Counted from the first letter of the stretch, positions 15,533-24,182 are shown. The stretch: 64,000 nucleotides of DNA from Rhodomicrobium sp. (GCA_021604665.1 BQJK01000002.1:1-64000); one strand, 5' to 3'. Notes: a model not told the origin generated them from the sequence alone. Numbers and translations are program-made.

Positions 15533-15976
15533 ATGAGAAAATATGGTTATGAGAATTTCTATAACGCTGTGGCTGTGCCCAGCGTTTGCGACGTGGCTGC
15601 GGCTGAGCGTGCGTATGCACGTCATACACGGCACGTGGCTACATCTATTGAGGCGTGGGAAGGTGAGAACACAGAAAGCGAGTGGCTGCATTTAGACGCT
15701 GATATGTGCGAGCGCCACGCGGATATGATGGAAGACACCGCAAACCCTGATAGCAGTGAGTCGTATATGCAGGTTGTGAATGAGTATGTTTCAATGGTTG
15801 AGCACAACACGCATGCTTCAGGCATTTATTCTTACCTGTCGCCAAAATATCTAGAACAATTGAATGTGGAGACTGAAACCCAGAGCGCCGATCAATCAAA
15901 GCTGACGGATGTCGAAACTCTTGAAAAATTGATTGAGGTGGAGCTGACTGAATATGAATTTGAGTGCGAGTTATAA
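15533..15976 (+). CDS. Hypothetical acidic protein (147 aa)
   Basis: I do not recognise this protein. It is strongly acidic, especially in its second half (ETETQSADQSKLTDVETLEKLIEVELTEYEFECEL), soluble and probably helical. It follows the previous hypothetical gene by 20 bases on the same strand and ends just before a strong stem-loop at 16000-16017, so it is the likely last gene of the integrase transcript. Acidic small proteins of mobile elements are sometimes DNA mimics; there is no specific evidence for that here. Confidence 0.55.
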   Translation: MRKYGYENFYNAVAVPSVCDVAAAERAYARHTRHVATSIEAWEGENTESEWLHLDADMCERHADMMEDTANPDSSESYMQVVNEYVSMVEHNTHASGIYSYLSPKYLEQLNVETETQSADQSKLTDVETLEKLIEVELTEYEFECEL

Positions 15977-15999
15977 GAAATCATAACTGCTATTACCCC

Positions 16000-16017
16000 C
16001 TGGGGGCCAGCCCCCAG
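16000..16017 (+). terminator. Strong GC stem-loop after the integrase-led genes
   Basis: CTGGGGGC (16000-16007) pairs with GCCCCCAG (16010-16017) over a two-base gap. No T-run follows, so termination may be weak or Rho-assisted. Confidence 0.5.
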
Positions 16018-16098
16018 AACCCCGGATGTTCAAAGGGATACCGTAACGCGCTGCATGGCGATTTGAAAAGGTTTCGGGTCATGTGATTGAGCCATGTT

Positions 16099-16357
16099 TT
16101 ATGAAACAAAAACGGTCTGATATTCAGATTTTGGCTTCTCAGAAATCAAACATTGTATGCTCAGTTTTTCAGCAGCTTGATTGACGATAAAACTGCATTT
16201 CCATAATCTTATCAGGCAGCCTAACGAGTGATGTCCGAGGGTTGTGGATATACGTAACGAAAGTTGCTTTAGGTGCTTCTCTAGAAGCACCTAGTTTTTG
16301 AGCAAAAGTCAGAATATCCGCTTCTGACCCTAAGCGGACGTTTATTTTTTCTTCCAA
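16099..16357 (-). pseudogene. Possible small gene broken by a frameshift
   Basis: A minus-strand frame from 16357 reads like protein at its start (MEEKINVRLGSEADILTFAQKLGAS) and stops at 16169. An overlapping frame, shifted by one base and ending at 16099, also reads like protein toward its end (VNQAAEKLSIQCLISEKPKSEY). Joined near 16190 they would give about 86 residues. Either a small gene was broken by one indel or the resemblance is chance. No family is recognised. Confidence 0.25.
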
Positions 16358-16464
16358 GCATTGAGTTTAAGAGCCAATGCATTCTTTGAAATAATTGTGC
16401 GATTATTAAATGTTAACCAAAAACGTCTACATGGTTAACAAATGCTGTGAAAGGAAAACTGAAA

Positions 16465-17853
16465 ATGTTCAAAGCGCGACATGATAAATCAAATAACGAT
16501 TCCATCAAAGAAATCGGTGCGCAAGGGCCAACTTCATCGGACATTACCCAATTGGGAGATAGTTTAGCACGTGCCCTGCGTGATATCGAAATTGGTGTTG
16601 AACCAAAATTAATCGATATACCTAGAGAAATGGGCGCTCCAATAATGCAATTAGCTCGTTATATTGCCTCTCGCAACGAAGGCGATTTAGAGAGAACTGT
16701 TGCCTATTCAGTTCAAGCGAGTGAATCAATGGCTGCTGTGGCCCGCATTACAGGTGATGTAAGAGAGGTAAAAGAACAAACACAGCATATGTCAGCGGCA
16801 ATTGAGGAACTGAATGCGTCCACACGTCAAATCTCGTCAACAGCAACCATCGCAGCGAAAGACACGAGCTCAGCGTCTGAGTTGATGTTGGATGGACGCA
16901 CAAAAGTACAAAAAACTTCAGAGGCCATGAATCAAATTTATCAAGCTATGGTGAAAACCGAGAAGGAAAGTTCTCTAGTCACCACGGCAGTTGATCAGAT
17001 TACGGAATTCATTGGAACGATTGACGGTATTGCCCAACAGACAAATTTATTGGCGCTCAACGCTACTATTGAGGCTGCTCGCGCAGGTGAGTCTGGAAAG
17101 GGTTTTACTGTTGTAGCTGCAGAAGTTAAAGGGTTGTCGGGAGAAACGCAGAAGGCCACTCAAGAAATTGGCTTACTTATAGAAAATTTGCGATCAGTTA
17201 CAAATAATTTATCAACCTGCGTTGAGCAAGCCAGTTCATCGGTATCGGAAGCCCAGGGCTTAACCAAGCAAACAGCTGACATCACATCACAAGCTAGTGA
17301 CCTTGCTAATAAAACTGCTCAAAATATGTCAGAAATAGCGGATGTGTTGAATCAACAATCTGATGCGACTAATGAATTATCTCATGGACTTTCTCATATA
17401 ACTCAAGAAAGCGAAAAAGCAGCAAATCGTGCTAATGATGTGATCACTGCTGTTACAAAGTCACAAACTATAATTGAGCAGCAGTTTGAAAAATTAGATA
17501 AATTGGAAATTCCAAACTACGTGCTTCATCGAGCTAAATCAGATCATTTCTTGTGGAAGAAAAATCTATCAGAAATGCTTGTTGGGCTGAATAATCTTAC
17601 AGAAGATGAGTTGGCTGACCACCATTCCTGTAGACTTGGAAAGTGGTACGACGCAGTATCAGATCAAGCCATAAAACACCAGACAACATATCATGAAATA
17701 GAGAAGCCTCACTCAGAAGTACATAGGCACGGTAAAAACGCGGCAACTCTCTTTGCAAAAGGGGATCGTGAAGGTGCAATAAATGCCATAGCCGAGATGG
17801 AGCAGGCGTCGATAGAAGTTGTTCGTTTGCTCGATATTTTGATTAAGCGATAA
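16465..17853 (+). CDS. Soluble methyl-accepting chemotaxis protein with CZB zinc-binding domain
   Basis: This 462-residue cytoplasmic receptor has no membrane segment. The central MCP signalling domain contains the conserved hairpin tip ([29 protein letters not shown]...[13 protein letters not shown]) that contacts CheA and CheW. The C-terminal 110 residues form a CZB domain, with a His in [13 protein letters not shown], the [10 protein letters not shown] segment and a final PHSEVHRHG; such His/Cys sets bind zinc in relatives that sense zinc or hypochlorite. The ATG at 16465 follows AAAGGA by nine bases and is preferred over a GTG at 16447. It is unusual cargo between integrase and replication genes. 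Confidence 0.92.
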   Translation: MFKARHDKSNNDSIKEIGAQGPTSSDITQLGDSLARALRDIEIGVEPKLIDIPREMGAPIMQLARYIASRNEGDLERTVAYSVQASESMAAVARITGDVREVKEQTQHMSAAIEELNASTRQISSTATIAAKDTSSASELMLDGRTKVQKTSEAMNQIYQAMVKTEKESSLVTTAVDQITEFIGTIDGIAQQTNLLALNATIEAARAGESGKGFTVVAAEVKGLSGETQKATQEIGLLIENLRSVTNNLSTCVEQASSSVSEAQGLTKQTADITSQASDLANKTAQNMSEIADVLNQQSDATNELSHGLSHITQESEKAANRANDVITAVTKSQTIIEQQFEKLDKLEIPNYVLHRAKSDHFLWKKNLSEMLVGLNNLTEDELADHHSCRLGKWYDAVSDQAIKHQTTYHEIEKPHSEVHRHGKNAATLFAKGDREGAINAIAEMEQASIEVVRLLDILIKR

Positions 17854-17953
17854 TTTTCTGTCCTAACGTTATAGGCAAAAGGCTCGTATGTGGCTTCACA
17901 ACGTCTGTCCGCATATGGCACGAAGTAGACATCAGATAATATAAGATTATTAC

Positions 17954-18002
17954 GGCATCCCATTGAACATCTGGGGATGCCTTAGCGGCGGGGCAAAGCC
18001 CC
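17954..18002. terminator. Two adjacent stem-loops between convergent genes
   Basis: GGCATCCC (17954-17961) pairs with GGGATGCC (17974-17981), and GGGGC (17990-17994) pairs with GCCCC (17998-18002). They follow the chemoreceptor gene and probably end transcription, though neither has a T-run. Confidence 0.45.
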
Positions 18003-18085
18003 AAGAGCGTGGCTGCAAATAACACTTATCCCCAAACGTCCCAAGACAACTACAAGTATAGATTATTAGTTTATCTATTAGATGG

Positions 18086-18181
18086 TCTACCGTTTATGCG
18101 TAGCAAGATCTACCGTTTATGCGCTCGGCTCTCAAGATTGCTAGGCTGGAAGCCAAAGTACAAAGCTCTACCGTTTATGCG
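18086..18181. repeat. Three iterons of a RepA-type origin
   Basis: TCTACCGTTTATGCG occurs identically at 18086-18100, 18109-18123 and 18167-18181. The spacings, 23 and 58 bases, are about two and between five and six helical turns. The copies stand just past the 3' end of repA. Direct repeats of this kind are the binding sites of iteron-type initiators, so this is the likely replication origin of the element. Confidence 0.8.
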
Positions 18182-18214
18182 CGAATAACTCCCCTTATCC
18201 CCATAGATATGTGA

Positions 18215-19153
18215 TTATCTTTTCTTGACAATATGGCTGCGGCTTTCCCTCAATATTAATCGACCGCGCTCATAATTCAATTTCAGTTCTGGATAGACCA
18301 ACTGCACTTTTTGTAATTCCGCTTTTGCCTTCTGCACAAAATTTCTCTCCTGAGCATATTCCGCCCCAAACTGTTTGTGCAATGCTGACCACGGCACAGC
18401 CAACTGACCCTTAAGGGAGTGTGTCCGATAAGAAGCCCAGGAATAAAGATCCAAGGCAAGCGGTGATCGCTTCAGTGCTTTCAAGGCACGCATATCAACT
18501 GGAATCCCGTGCTGCATAAACTCCTCAAACATGCGCTCATCTAGTTTCACCCAATTCGGATAGAGGCTGCGCTGATCAAGGCATTTCGGATCCCACCATA
18601 ACTCATACTCCTCAGCAACATTACGATTGGCCCGTTGCTCGCCCACATCATTGGGGGCATAGCCATAGGAAATACGCGAAGAAAGCGTCGCTGCCATCTG
18701 GCGTCTTAGTCGGGTAATATTGCCATTGACCCCACCAGTGCGGTAAGGCCCCAGTCCCAGCTCATCCATAAATTGCGAGAGACTGTCTCCAAGGCTGATA
18801 TGAGGGTTTTTGGTGCGCTTGGCTTCCCTATTCATGTAAGAGAAAATTAAACGCGGCAGAGAGCCATAGGGGAAGCCGTGGGTCATGGCCTTCCCATACT
18901 TGTCGATATAGTGCCCTGGCTCAATGACCATATAGTAATCACCTGACCGTCTACCCCAGACCGGCACATTGCCCGGATTTTTATGTGGCAAGGTCAGCTG
19001 CAACATGGAACGTGGCCAGAAAGTCAATGCCCCGGCTTTAAGAGCATCTTCTGACCAGATCAGCTCTGCTTCTTCAAGCAGTTTCGATTGCGACCGGGTT
19101 AAGCCGCTATCAAACTTATTATCAGAAGTAAAAAGGTGATTGTTCTGTTTCAC
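18215..19153 (-). CDS. repA: Plasmid-type replication initiator protein A
   Basis: This 312-residue protein matches the RepA (RPA) family of plasmid initiators common in Alphaproteobacteria. Typical passages are MLQLTLPHKNPGNVPVWGRRSGDYYMVIEPG (about 51-81), GFPYGSLPRLIFSYMNREAKRT and LALDLYSWASYRTHSLKGQLAVPWSALHKQFG, which form two winged-helix units. Such proteins bind iterons and open the origin. Here three 15-bp iterons lie just past its 3' end. It is the last gene of a parA-RHH-repA minus-strand operon. Its presence implies the element replicates autonomously at some stage, perhaps after excision. Confidence 0.9.
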   Translation of the reverse strand: MKQNNHLFTSDNKFDSGLTRSQSKLLEEAELIWSEDALKAGALTFWPRSMLQLTLPHKNPGNVPVWGRRSGDYYMVIEPGHYIDKYGKAMTHGFPYGSLPRLIFSYMNREAKRTKNPHISLGDSLSQFMDELGLGPYRTGGVNGNITRLRRQMAATLSSRISYGYAPNDVGEQRANRNVAEEYELWWDPKCLDQRSLYPNWVKLDERMFEEFMQHGIPVDMRALKALKRSPLALDLYSWASYRTHSLKGQLAVPWSALHKQFGAEYAQERNFVQKAKAELQKVQLVYPELKLNYERGRLILRESRSHIVKKR

Positions 19154-19189
19154 ACATCGGGAGTTTTCATTGTTTACGATTTGTCACTT

Positions 19190-19420
19190 TTAAGCGGCAG
19201 ATTTCTGGATTGGAAATTCACGCTCTAAAATCTCACGCAGCACATCCGCCATCAGCTTGCCCTCCGTATAGCATTGCACCTTTACGCGTTTATGCAGCTC
19301 TTCTGGCACATCGACCGTGAAACGTTTCATCTTTTCATTTGTTTTTGTCTGTTTATCCTGTACCCAGCTGTCTGCTGATTTGCTGGATGGTAAAGTCAGT
19401 TTGATATCTTTTTGGTTCAT
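19190..19420 (-). CDS. Ribbon-helix-helix partition or regulatory protein
   Basis: This 76-residue protein has a disordered N-terminus and a C-terminal ribbon-helix-helix domain (KMKRFTVDVPEELHKRVKVQCYTEGKLMADVLREILEREF, about 31-70). It overlaps the parA stop by four bases (ATGA), so the two are coupled. Proteins in this position are usually the centromere-binding partner (ParG or ParB-like) of a small ParA and repress the operon. The palindrome upstream of parA is a candidate site. The fold is clear; the partition role is inferred from position. Confidence 0.8.
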   Translation of the reverse strand: MNQKDIKLTLPSSKSADSWVQDKQTKTNEKMKRFTVDVPEELHKRVKVQCYTEGKLMADVLREILEREFPIQKSAA

Positions 19421-20076
19421 GCGGCGACCCTTTCTTGTTGTTGGATAATTTCCTTGGCTAATCGAGCGATTTCTAACTGAGCTGATTTAGCATCGGTCAG
19501 GTCAAACACGGTTTTGCCAATAGAAGCACATTCGGCATAGACCACGCGCTGATGGATGGCGCTGTCCATTACCGGAAACTCTTGTTCTGAAAAAGCCTTA
19601 AATACTTTTTTGCCAATAACTGTATTTGTAATTTTACGATTGATGACAAAGGTGGCTTTGAGATTCTCTTTAAAGGTCATGGCCTCGTAAACCTGCTCAA
19701 TCGCATCCGCACATGCCCAGATATCAAAGGGAGAAGGTTGAACCGGCACCAGTACATAATCACTGGCCAGCAGGCAAGACCGGATAAGACCATTAACACC
19801 CGGCGCACCATCAATAATCACACGATCATAGCCAACTGCAATCTCAGGCAGATCTTTATGAATGTTTGGCACCGCTTTACCGATGACCATGAAAGGGCAA
19901 GCGTCTTCTCTTGCCGCACTCCAGGAAAGGCTCGAGCCTTGCGGGTCAGCATCTACCAATAACACTCGCTCTCCTTGGCTTGCAAAATAACCGGCCAGGT
20001 TTAAAGAGAGTGTGGTTTTACCAACCCCGCCTTTTTGTTGTAACAAACCAATAACCCTGGGATGTGCAATTCTCAC
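19417..20076 (-). CDS. parA: ParA-family partition ATPase
   Basis: This is a Walker-type ParA ATPase of about 219 residues with the deviant Walker A motif LLQQKGGVGKTTLSLNLAG near the start, VLLVDADPQGSSLSW (Walker A'-like switch region) and YDRVIIDGAPGVNG (Walker B). It lacks the long N-terminal HTH of P1-type ParA, so it is of the small type that needs a separate DNA-binding partner, probably the next gene. The start is uncertain: a GTG at 20076 gives the usual short lead before the P-loop; a TTG at 20106 would add ten residues. It should segregate the element when it is extrachromosomal or stabilise it after excision. Confidence 0.9.
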   Translation of the reverse strand: MRIAHPRVIGLLQQKGGVGKTTLSLNLAGYFASQGERVLLVDADPQGSSLSWSAAREDACPFMVIGKAVPNIHKDLPEIAVGYDRVIIDGAPGVNGLIRSCLLASDYVLVPVQPSPFDIWACADAIEQVYEAMTFKENLKATFVINRKITNTVIGKKVFKAFSEQEFPVMDSAIHQRVVYAECASIGKTVFDLTDAKSAQLEIARLAKEIIQQQERVAA

Positions 20077-20085
20077 TAAATACAA

Positions 20086-20140
20086 ACTTTCATAATCGTT
20101 TATCAATTTGAGCGTGCGCTCACATTTACGATTATGGGAA
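20086..20140 (-). promoter_or_regulatory. Likely operator of the parA-RHH-repA operon
   Basis: Just upstream of parA there is a palindrome GAGCG-TG-CGCTC (20110-20121), flanked by AATCGTTTAT on the left (about 20094-20103) and its partial inverse ATTTACGATT on the right. TTTACGATT-like sequence also recurs before repA near 19170. Symmetry and position fit a repressor site for the ribbon-helix-helix protein. Confidence 0.45.
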
Positions 20141-20238
20141 AAGGTGGATTTCAGACAAGTTACATGTGGCAGTTGAGTTGATGGGGTGTGATAAAATTAT
20201 CAGAAATGGGAGGGTGCTGGTCTAACTAAAATATTTCC

Positions 20239-20316
20239 TGTAGCTTAGGATCACTGACAATCTTGCGAAATAAGCGACAAGATTTCCTTTTAAAAGTGTA
20301 GCTATTCTGTAGCTAT
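20239..20316. repeat. TGTAGCT repeats near the attachment site
   Basis: TGTAGCTAT occurs at 20297-20305 and 20308-20316, and TGTAGCTTA at 20239-20247, in one orientation and 50-125 bases from the tRNA end. An ATCTTG/CAAGAT inverted repeat lies between them. Integrases and excision factors often bind such short repeats beside the attachment site; that is inference. Confidence 0.4.
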
Positions 20317-20362
20317 GGATTTTTTGGAAAAATTGAGACGTCGAGTAAGTTATTGAAAAGAA

Positions 20363-20439
20363 TGGCGATCCCACCAGGATTCGAACCTGGGACCTACTGC
20401 TTAGAAGGCAGTTGCTCTATCCAGCTGAGCTATGGGACC
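20363..20439 (-). tRNA. tRNA-Arg (anticodon UCU), attachment site of the element
   Basis: The minus strand folds as a full cloverleaf: acceptor GGTCCCA/TGGGATC, D arm GCTC/GAGC, anticodon arm ACTGC-CTTCTAA-GCAGT with anticodon TCT, and T arm CCAGG-TTCGAAT-CCTGG. The discriminator is G and the CCA end is encoded at 20363-20365. The 3' end faces the accessory block, so the element is probably inserted there and reconstitutes the tRNA end. Confidence 0.95.
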
Positions 20440-20509
20440 GGAAATTTTCTAAAACTAGGTTTCTGAAAGTGTTCAGTCTAGTTTGATCTGGTTTCACAAT
20501 TGTGAAGAC

Positions 20510-20815
20510 CTAATGTGTCCAAGTGCCAATGCGGCCATAGCGGAAATTATCGGCATATGTGCGCTGGCGGTGTTTTCTTGGATGTTCGTCAATGATTTTA
20601 TGAGCGATGCCTTCGCGCTGACAATAAGCGATGGCGTCTTCAAGGCTGTCGAATTTTAATTTGATTTGTGATTTCATGTCTGAGCTGCTGCAATATCCCA
20701 TGACATGTTCAAATGTCTTCGGGCATTCAGGCTCATATTCAAGACGCCATTGTCTGGTGTTACCAAAGCCAGATTGCATTGCCGTTTTACTTGGGCGGTA
20801 AATGCGTGCGACCAT
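20510..20815 (-). CDS. NDUFS4-like respiratory complex I accessory subunit
   Basis: This 101-residue protein matches the NDUFS4 (ETC complex I, 18-kDa) family: VARIYRPSKTAMQSGFGNTRQWRLEYEP at the start, a central SDMKSQIKLKFDSLEDAIAYCQREG, and an ending YADNFRYGRIGTWTH. In Alphaproteobacteria and mitochondria it is a peripheral subunit of NADH:ubiquinone oxidoreductase. The ATG at 20815 is chosen because AAGGGGA lies about eight bases before it; a TTG six codons upstream is less likely. It stands alone, upstream of tRNA-Arg on the same strand, and belongs to the host chromosome. Confidence 0.9.
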   Translation of the reverse strand: MVARIYRPSKTAMQSGFGNTRQWRLEYEPECPKTFEHVMGYCSSSDMKSQIKLKFDSLEDAIAYCQREGIAHKIIDEHPRKHRQRTYADNFRYGRIGTWTH

Positions 20816-20930
20816 TAGATCTTCCCCTTGCAATTATCCATCAACTTTAAAAGGCATGATATTCTATAATTTATAGAATATCGTTCATATAACTCTTATT
20901 TTTACAAAGAGTGGGCTGCCGTAAAAATCG

Positions 20931-21007
20931 TGGTCGGGGCAGCAAGATTCGAACTCGCGACCCCTGGTTCCCAAAACCAGTGCTCTACCAGGCTGAGCTA
21001 TACCCCG
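20931..21007 (-). tRNA. tRNA-Pro (anticodon UGG)
   Basis: On the minus strand the acceptor starts CGGGGTA, the anticodon arm is CTGGT-TTTGGGA-ACCAG (anticodon TGG), and the T arm holds GTTCGAATC. The discriminator is A, with CCA encoded at 20931-20933. Confidence 0.95.
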
Positions 21008-21490
21008 AAATTGCTAAGAGGCATTGATTACCCCCTATTTGCTGTTTCGGCAAGCCCAAATTTAAGCTTCGCCCTAATTTTTCAGCTATTCTGCTATTGT
21101 GCCATGAGAAAGGTTGTTTTGCCCTTTCATGATGGTGATTTTTCCTGCGTTATTATGGCAATACCCTCTCATATTGCCCGGGCTTTTGACAAGACCCAGG
21201 CGCTATATAGCGCATGAAAGCGTCTCTTTGACGCGTGCCTTACCTGCATAACCCTTCACCACTATTTAAATGCCGAAACTGATTTTATTCAAAACCGGGC
21301 TTTCCAAGAGCAGTTAAAAAAAAACGGGAGGCGATACGCTTCCCGTTTTTATCATTCAAGACCTTATTGGTCTGAGTATCATAATTGCGTTTTGCATCTG
21401 TTTGTCATGCAAAATACAAGAATTTTATAGTCATTTGATCCTGATCAACCAGCACCCCAGACTTAAACCCTATATGGGTTGTCTTTTTCG
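21008..21490. other. Gene-free stretch between tRNA-Pro and the cold-shock gene
   Basis: It holds the terminator-like hairpin at 21320-21350 and no credible gene; the small plus-strand frame here reads through the tRNA. Confidence 0.5.
21320..21350. terminator. Bidirectional intrinsic terminator
   Basis: AAAACGGGAGGCG pairs with CGCTTCCCGTTTT around ATA, with one G-T wobble. A-runs and T-runs flank both sides, so it can end transcripts in both directions, including the cold-shock gene's. Confidence 0.8.
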
Positions 21491-22078
21491 CTAGTGCGAA
21501 AATGGCAGATTTGAAGGCCCGCCATCGGGCTTCAACTCAGCTGCCATAAGACCCTTTGAGCCATGACCAAAACGAACCATAACAGTTTGCCCTGGGCGAA
21601 GTTCAGCAAAGCCGAACCGGCGCAATGTTTCCATATGTACAAAAATGTCCGGCGTGTCTTCACCTCTGGTAAGGAAGCCGAAGCCTCTTACCCGGTTGAA
21701 CCACTTAACCGCAGCGCGCTCAAAGTCGCTCTCCGGTACAACCGTAACATGGGTTCTCTGTGGTAGCTGGGATGGATGAACTGCTGTGGATTCGTCCATG
21801 CTGATGATCCGAAATGCCTGAAGGCCTTTTGGCCGATCAAGTACTTCAACAACAACTCTGGCACCTTCATAAGCTGTTTGGAAACCACCGGCCCTTAAAC
21901 AGGTCACATGGAGAAGTACATCTTCCATCTCGCTGTTGTCAGGTACGATAAATCCGTAGCCTTTTGAAGCATCAAACCACTTAATAGCCCCTGCAACTTC
22001 AATGACATCAAGTCCGCCTTCATCATCCAGCTGACTTAAATCATCTTCGTTGACCTGTGGCGATATTTTCGCCGCCAT
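21491..22078 (-). CDS. Double cold-shock-domain protein
   Basis: This 195-residue protein has two cold-shock domains. The first (about 28-95) contains [18 protein letters not shown] with the RNP1-like KGYGFI, then [10 protein letters not shown]. The second (about 118-185) contains [18 protein letters not shown], then [13 protein letters not shown]. Such two-domain proteins are usual in Alphaproteobacteria and bind single-stranded RNA or DNA, acting in stress or stationary phase. The start has GGGGGTAAG upstream. It is a single gene with a long upstream noncoding region (over 500 bp) and a strong downstream terminator. Confidence 0.95.
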   Translation of the reverse strand: MAAKISPQVNEDDLSQLDDEGGLDVIEVAGAIKWFDASKGYGFIVPDNSEMEDVLLHVTCLRAGGFQTAYEGARVVVEVLDRPKGLQAFRIISMDESTAVHPSQLPQRTHVTVVPESDFERAAVKWFNRVRGFGFLTRGEDTPDIFVHMETLRRFGFAELRPGQTVMVRFGHGSKGLMAAELKPDGGPSNLPFSH

Positions 22079-22643
22079 GCCGCTTACCCCCGCAAATACC
22101 TAATTAATAACAAGATATGGCTTGCCTATTTATCTTGAAGGGCTTGCCAAAGCCCCTCGATCATCTGCGTACCACATCGTTTTTCTAGCCTTTTGAAAAT
22201 AGCATTTAAGTTGCTGAGGGCTAGTATAAAATACTCTCATTGTTGGATTCTCCACACCCAATAAACCCCATATATCTGAGGTGATTTTAGCCAAGCCCAT
22301 TGTTTCTCAAAGGTAAATTAACCATTTGTTCACTCTTGAGCGCATTGAAAATATTTTGGTTATTTTTTATTTTTTACCATCATTTTTCTTCAGTACTGTT
22401 GTCTGTATGCTGATCCTCGCGGCCTTATTGGCGCTTCCTGCGCGAATCACTCCCAGTTTTCCCCGAATTCCACATATTGTGCCTTAGGGTTGATTTCTTT
22501 TCGTGACCTTGGCTTCGCTTTGTGTATGGCTTTTGTCAGCAGCCTTACTCTATGCCCTCGCCATTATTTCATTTAAGTTTTATGGCTCATTAGGTGGTGA
22601 TGGCCCGGTTTTTGGGAAAATTTAAGTGAATTTGGGAGGAAGA
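22079..22643. other. Divergent intergenic region (565 bp)
   Basis: It lies between the divergent cold-shock and glyoxalase genes. A small hairpin, GGGCTT/AAGCCC (about 22140-22160), is in the cold-shock leader. Cold-shock mRNAs often have long structured leaders, so part of this may be 5' UTR. I see no credible gene. Confidence 0.45.
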
Positions 22644-23063
22644 ATGCGGTATCTGCACACAATGGTAAGAGTTAAAGACATTGATGCGTCTCTTGATTTT
22701 TATTGTAACAAGCTTGGACTGGTTGAACAGAGACGCCATGAAAGTGAACAGGGTCGCTTTACTCTGATATTTCTTGCCCCGCCTGGCCAAGAGGATGCGC
22801 AGATAGAGCTTACCTATAATTGGGAACCGGAAGATTATGATGAGGGGCGCAACTTTGGCCATCTTGCTTATGAGGTGGAAGATATTTATGCGCTTTGTCA
22901 GAAGCTGATGGATGAAGGGGTGGTTATTAACCGGCCACCGCGGGATGGGCGCATGGCATTTGTGCGCTCGCCGGATAACATTTCCATCGAGCTTTTGCAA
23001 AAAGGGCCGAGCTTACAAAAACAAGAGCCCTGGGCTTCAATGGAAAATGTAGGACATTGGTAG
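22644..23063 (+). CDS. gloA: Lactoylglutathione lyase (glyoxalase I)
   Basis: This 139-residue enzyme isomerises the hemithioacetal of methylglyoxal and glutathione to S-lactoylglutathione. It has the two VOC-fold modules and the four metal ligands of bacterial glyoxalase I: His in MRYLHTMVRV (His5), Glu in IELTYNW, His in FGHLAYEV and Glu in SIELLQ. The ATG at 22644 has an ideal ribosome site (GGAGGAAG); an upstream in-frame start at 22626 would add six residues. It stands alone. Confidence 0.95.
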   Translation: MRYLHTMVRVKDIDASLDFYCNKLGLVEQRRHESEQGRFTLIFLAPPGQEDAQIELTYNWEPEDYDEGRNFGHLAYEVEDIYALCQKLMDEGVVINRPPRDGRMAFVRSPDNISIELLQKGPSLQKQEPWASMENVGHW

Positions 23064-23192
23064 GGGCATTACCTTAAGCTTCTTGTCGCTACTTGTAGCT
23101 TCAGGGCTTTTCAGGGCGGATTATGCCGTACCCAGCTCTCAGGCTAGCTATTTTTAGGCTATCTATATCTCAGGCCATGATGGTTGCTGATT

Positions 23193-24182
23193 TTAGGCCA
23201 GTGCTGAAAACGGCACTAATTTTTTAGACTCTTCATCCCACAATGACAAATTAGCATAAGCCAGACTTTCGCGGATGGTGAGGATGTTGATTGTTTTCAG
23301 CTCTGGCTCATCATCCAGACATTCCTGCAAACGATAATTAGGAATGGCAGAGCAGAGATGGTGCACATGATGGATGCCGATATTGCCAGTGAACCACTGT
23401 AGTAGCTTTGGCAAACGATAATATGAGCTGCCGTAGAGTGCGGCGCTTTTTCTGTCCCACTCATCTTCATGGGCCCAATGGGTGTCTTCAAACTGGTGCT
23501 GGATATAAAACAGCCAGATACCTATGGCGCTTGAAAGCATGGCAACTGGTATGGCCAGCTTGAAGAAATCGGCGGCACCGATATACGCGATGAGTGCGCC
23601 ATAAACAATGACCATAGATAGATTAAGACCCATAACGCTTAACCACATGGAAAGGCTTGGCTTCTTGAAGGCAAGGGGCAGCCTTTGCAAAAGAGCAAAA
23701 TGGAGTGGCCCGCCGATAAACATCAGGAATAACGGGTTGCGGTAGATACGATAGCCCAGCCGGCCCCAAAAGCCGCGGGCTTGATATTCACTGACGGTCA
23801 GGGTGTCAATATCGCCATAGCCGCGCTTATCGAGATTAGAGGATGAGGCGTGATGGAGCGCGTGCAAACGGCGCCAATAATTATAAGGTGTTATTGTAAA
23901 AACAGAAAGAATGCGCCCTGTCCAGTCATTGGCTTTGTTGCTGGCGAAGAAGGAGCCATGGCCGCAATCATGCTGCATGATGAAGATGCGGATGGTGAGG
24001 CCAGCTGTTGGCACTGCGAGCAAAAGAGTTAAAGCGTAGCTCAGCTCTAAACTTTGATACATGGCCACACAAAGCAGCAAAAAGGGGATGAATGTTGTGA
24101 TCAGCTGGATGACGGCTTGCGTAGCATCTGACGTGCGATAATTAAGGCAGTGCCTTGAAAGTTGCTCGACCTTCCCAGTCAT
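23193..24182 (-). CDS. Membrane fatty acid desaturase
   Basis: This 329-residue integral membrane di-iron enzyme has the three histidine boxes: HDCGHGSFF (71-79), HALHH (107-111) and HHVHH (271-275), plus QHQFEDTHW (229-237). Several hydrophobic segments flank them (about 24-70, 150-170, 178-228). The pattern fits the acyl-lipid omega-6/delta-12 group. The ATG at 24182 has AGGGGATAGGG upstream; the frame opens 24 codons earlier but without support. Introducing double bonds would keep membranes fluid in the cold, which suits the nearby cold-shock gene, though they are not in one operon. Confidence 0.9.
   Translation of the reverse strand: MTGKVEQLSRHCLNYRTSDATQAVIQLITTFIPFLLLCVAMYQSLELSYALTLLLAVPTAGLTIRIFIMQHDCGHGSFFASNKANDWTGRILSVFTITPYNYWRRLHALHHASSSNLDKRGYGDIDTLTVSEYQARGFWGRLGYRIYRNPLFLMFIGGPLHFALLQRLPLAFKKPSLSMWLSVMGLNLSMVIVYGALIAYIGAADFFKLAIPVAMLSSAIGIWLFYIQHQFEDTHWAHEDEWDRKSAALYGSSYYRLPKLLQWFTGNIGIHHVHHLCSAIPNYRLQECLDDEPELKTINILTIRESLAYANLSLWDEESKKLVPFSALA

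Larger units (their letters stand above)
15977..16464. other. Intergenic stretch before the chemoreceptor gene
   Basis: It holds the stem-loop at 16000-16017, a possible broken minus-strand gene (16099-16357) and the presumed promoter of the chemoreceptor gene in an A+T-rich stretch near 16370-16445. No clear -35/-10 pair can be fixed by eye. Confidence 0.4.
17854..18214. other. Intergenic stretch with hairpins and replication iterons
   Basis: The stretch between the convergent chemoreceptor and repA genes holds two stem-loops (17954-18002) and the three iterons (18086-18181). A+T content is high just before the iterons (about 18058-18082), as expected beside an origin. Confidence 0.6.
1..20362. 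mobile_element. Right part of an integrated plasmid-like or conjugative element at tRNA-Arg
   Basis: The block stops at the 3' end of the minus-strand tRNA-Arg gene (CCA at 20363-20365), a usual target of tyrosine recombinases. It carries an integrase (14143-15003), a RepA initiator with iterons, ParA, an AlpA-like HTH protein, a toxin-antitoxin pair and restriction-modification genes. No core metabolic gene lies inside, while genes beyond the tRNA are ordinary chromosome. The left end is outside the window, and I found no second copy of the tRNA 3' end within it. No conjugation genes are visible; they may lie further left. That it is an element is well supported; its exact class (ICE, integrated plasmid or mobilisable island) is inference. 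Confidence 0.8.

Noticed and set aside
1-20362. CRISPR array or insertion sequence in the accessory block
   Set aside because: No regularly spaced repeats and no transposase gene were found; repeats present are iterons, leaders and hairpins.
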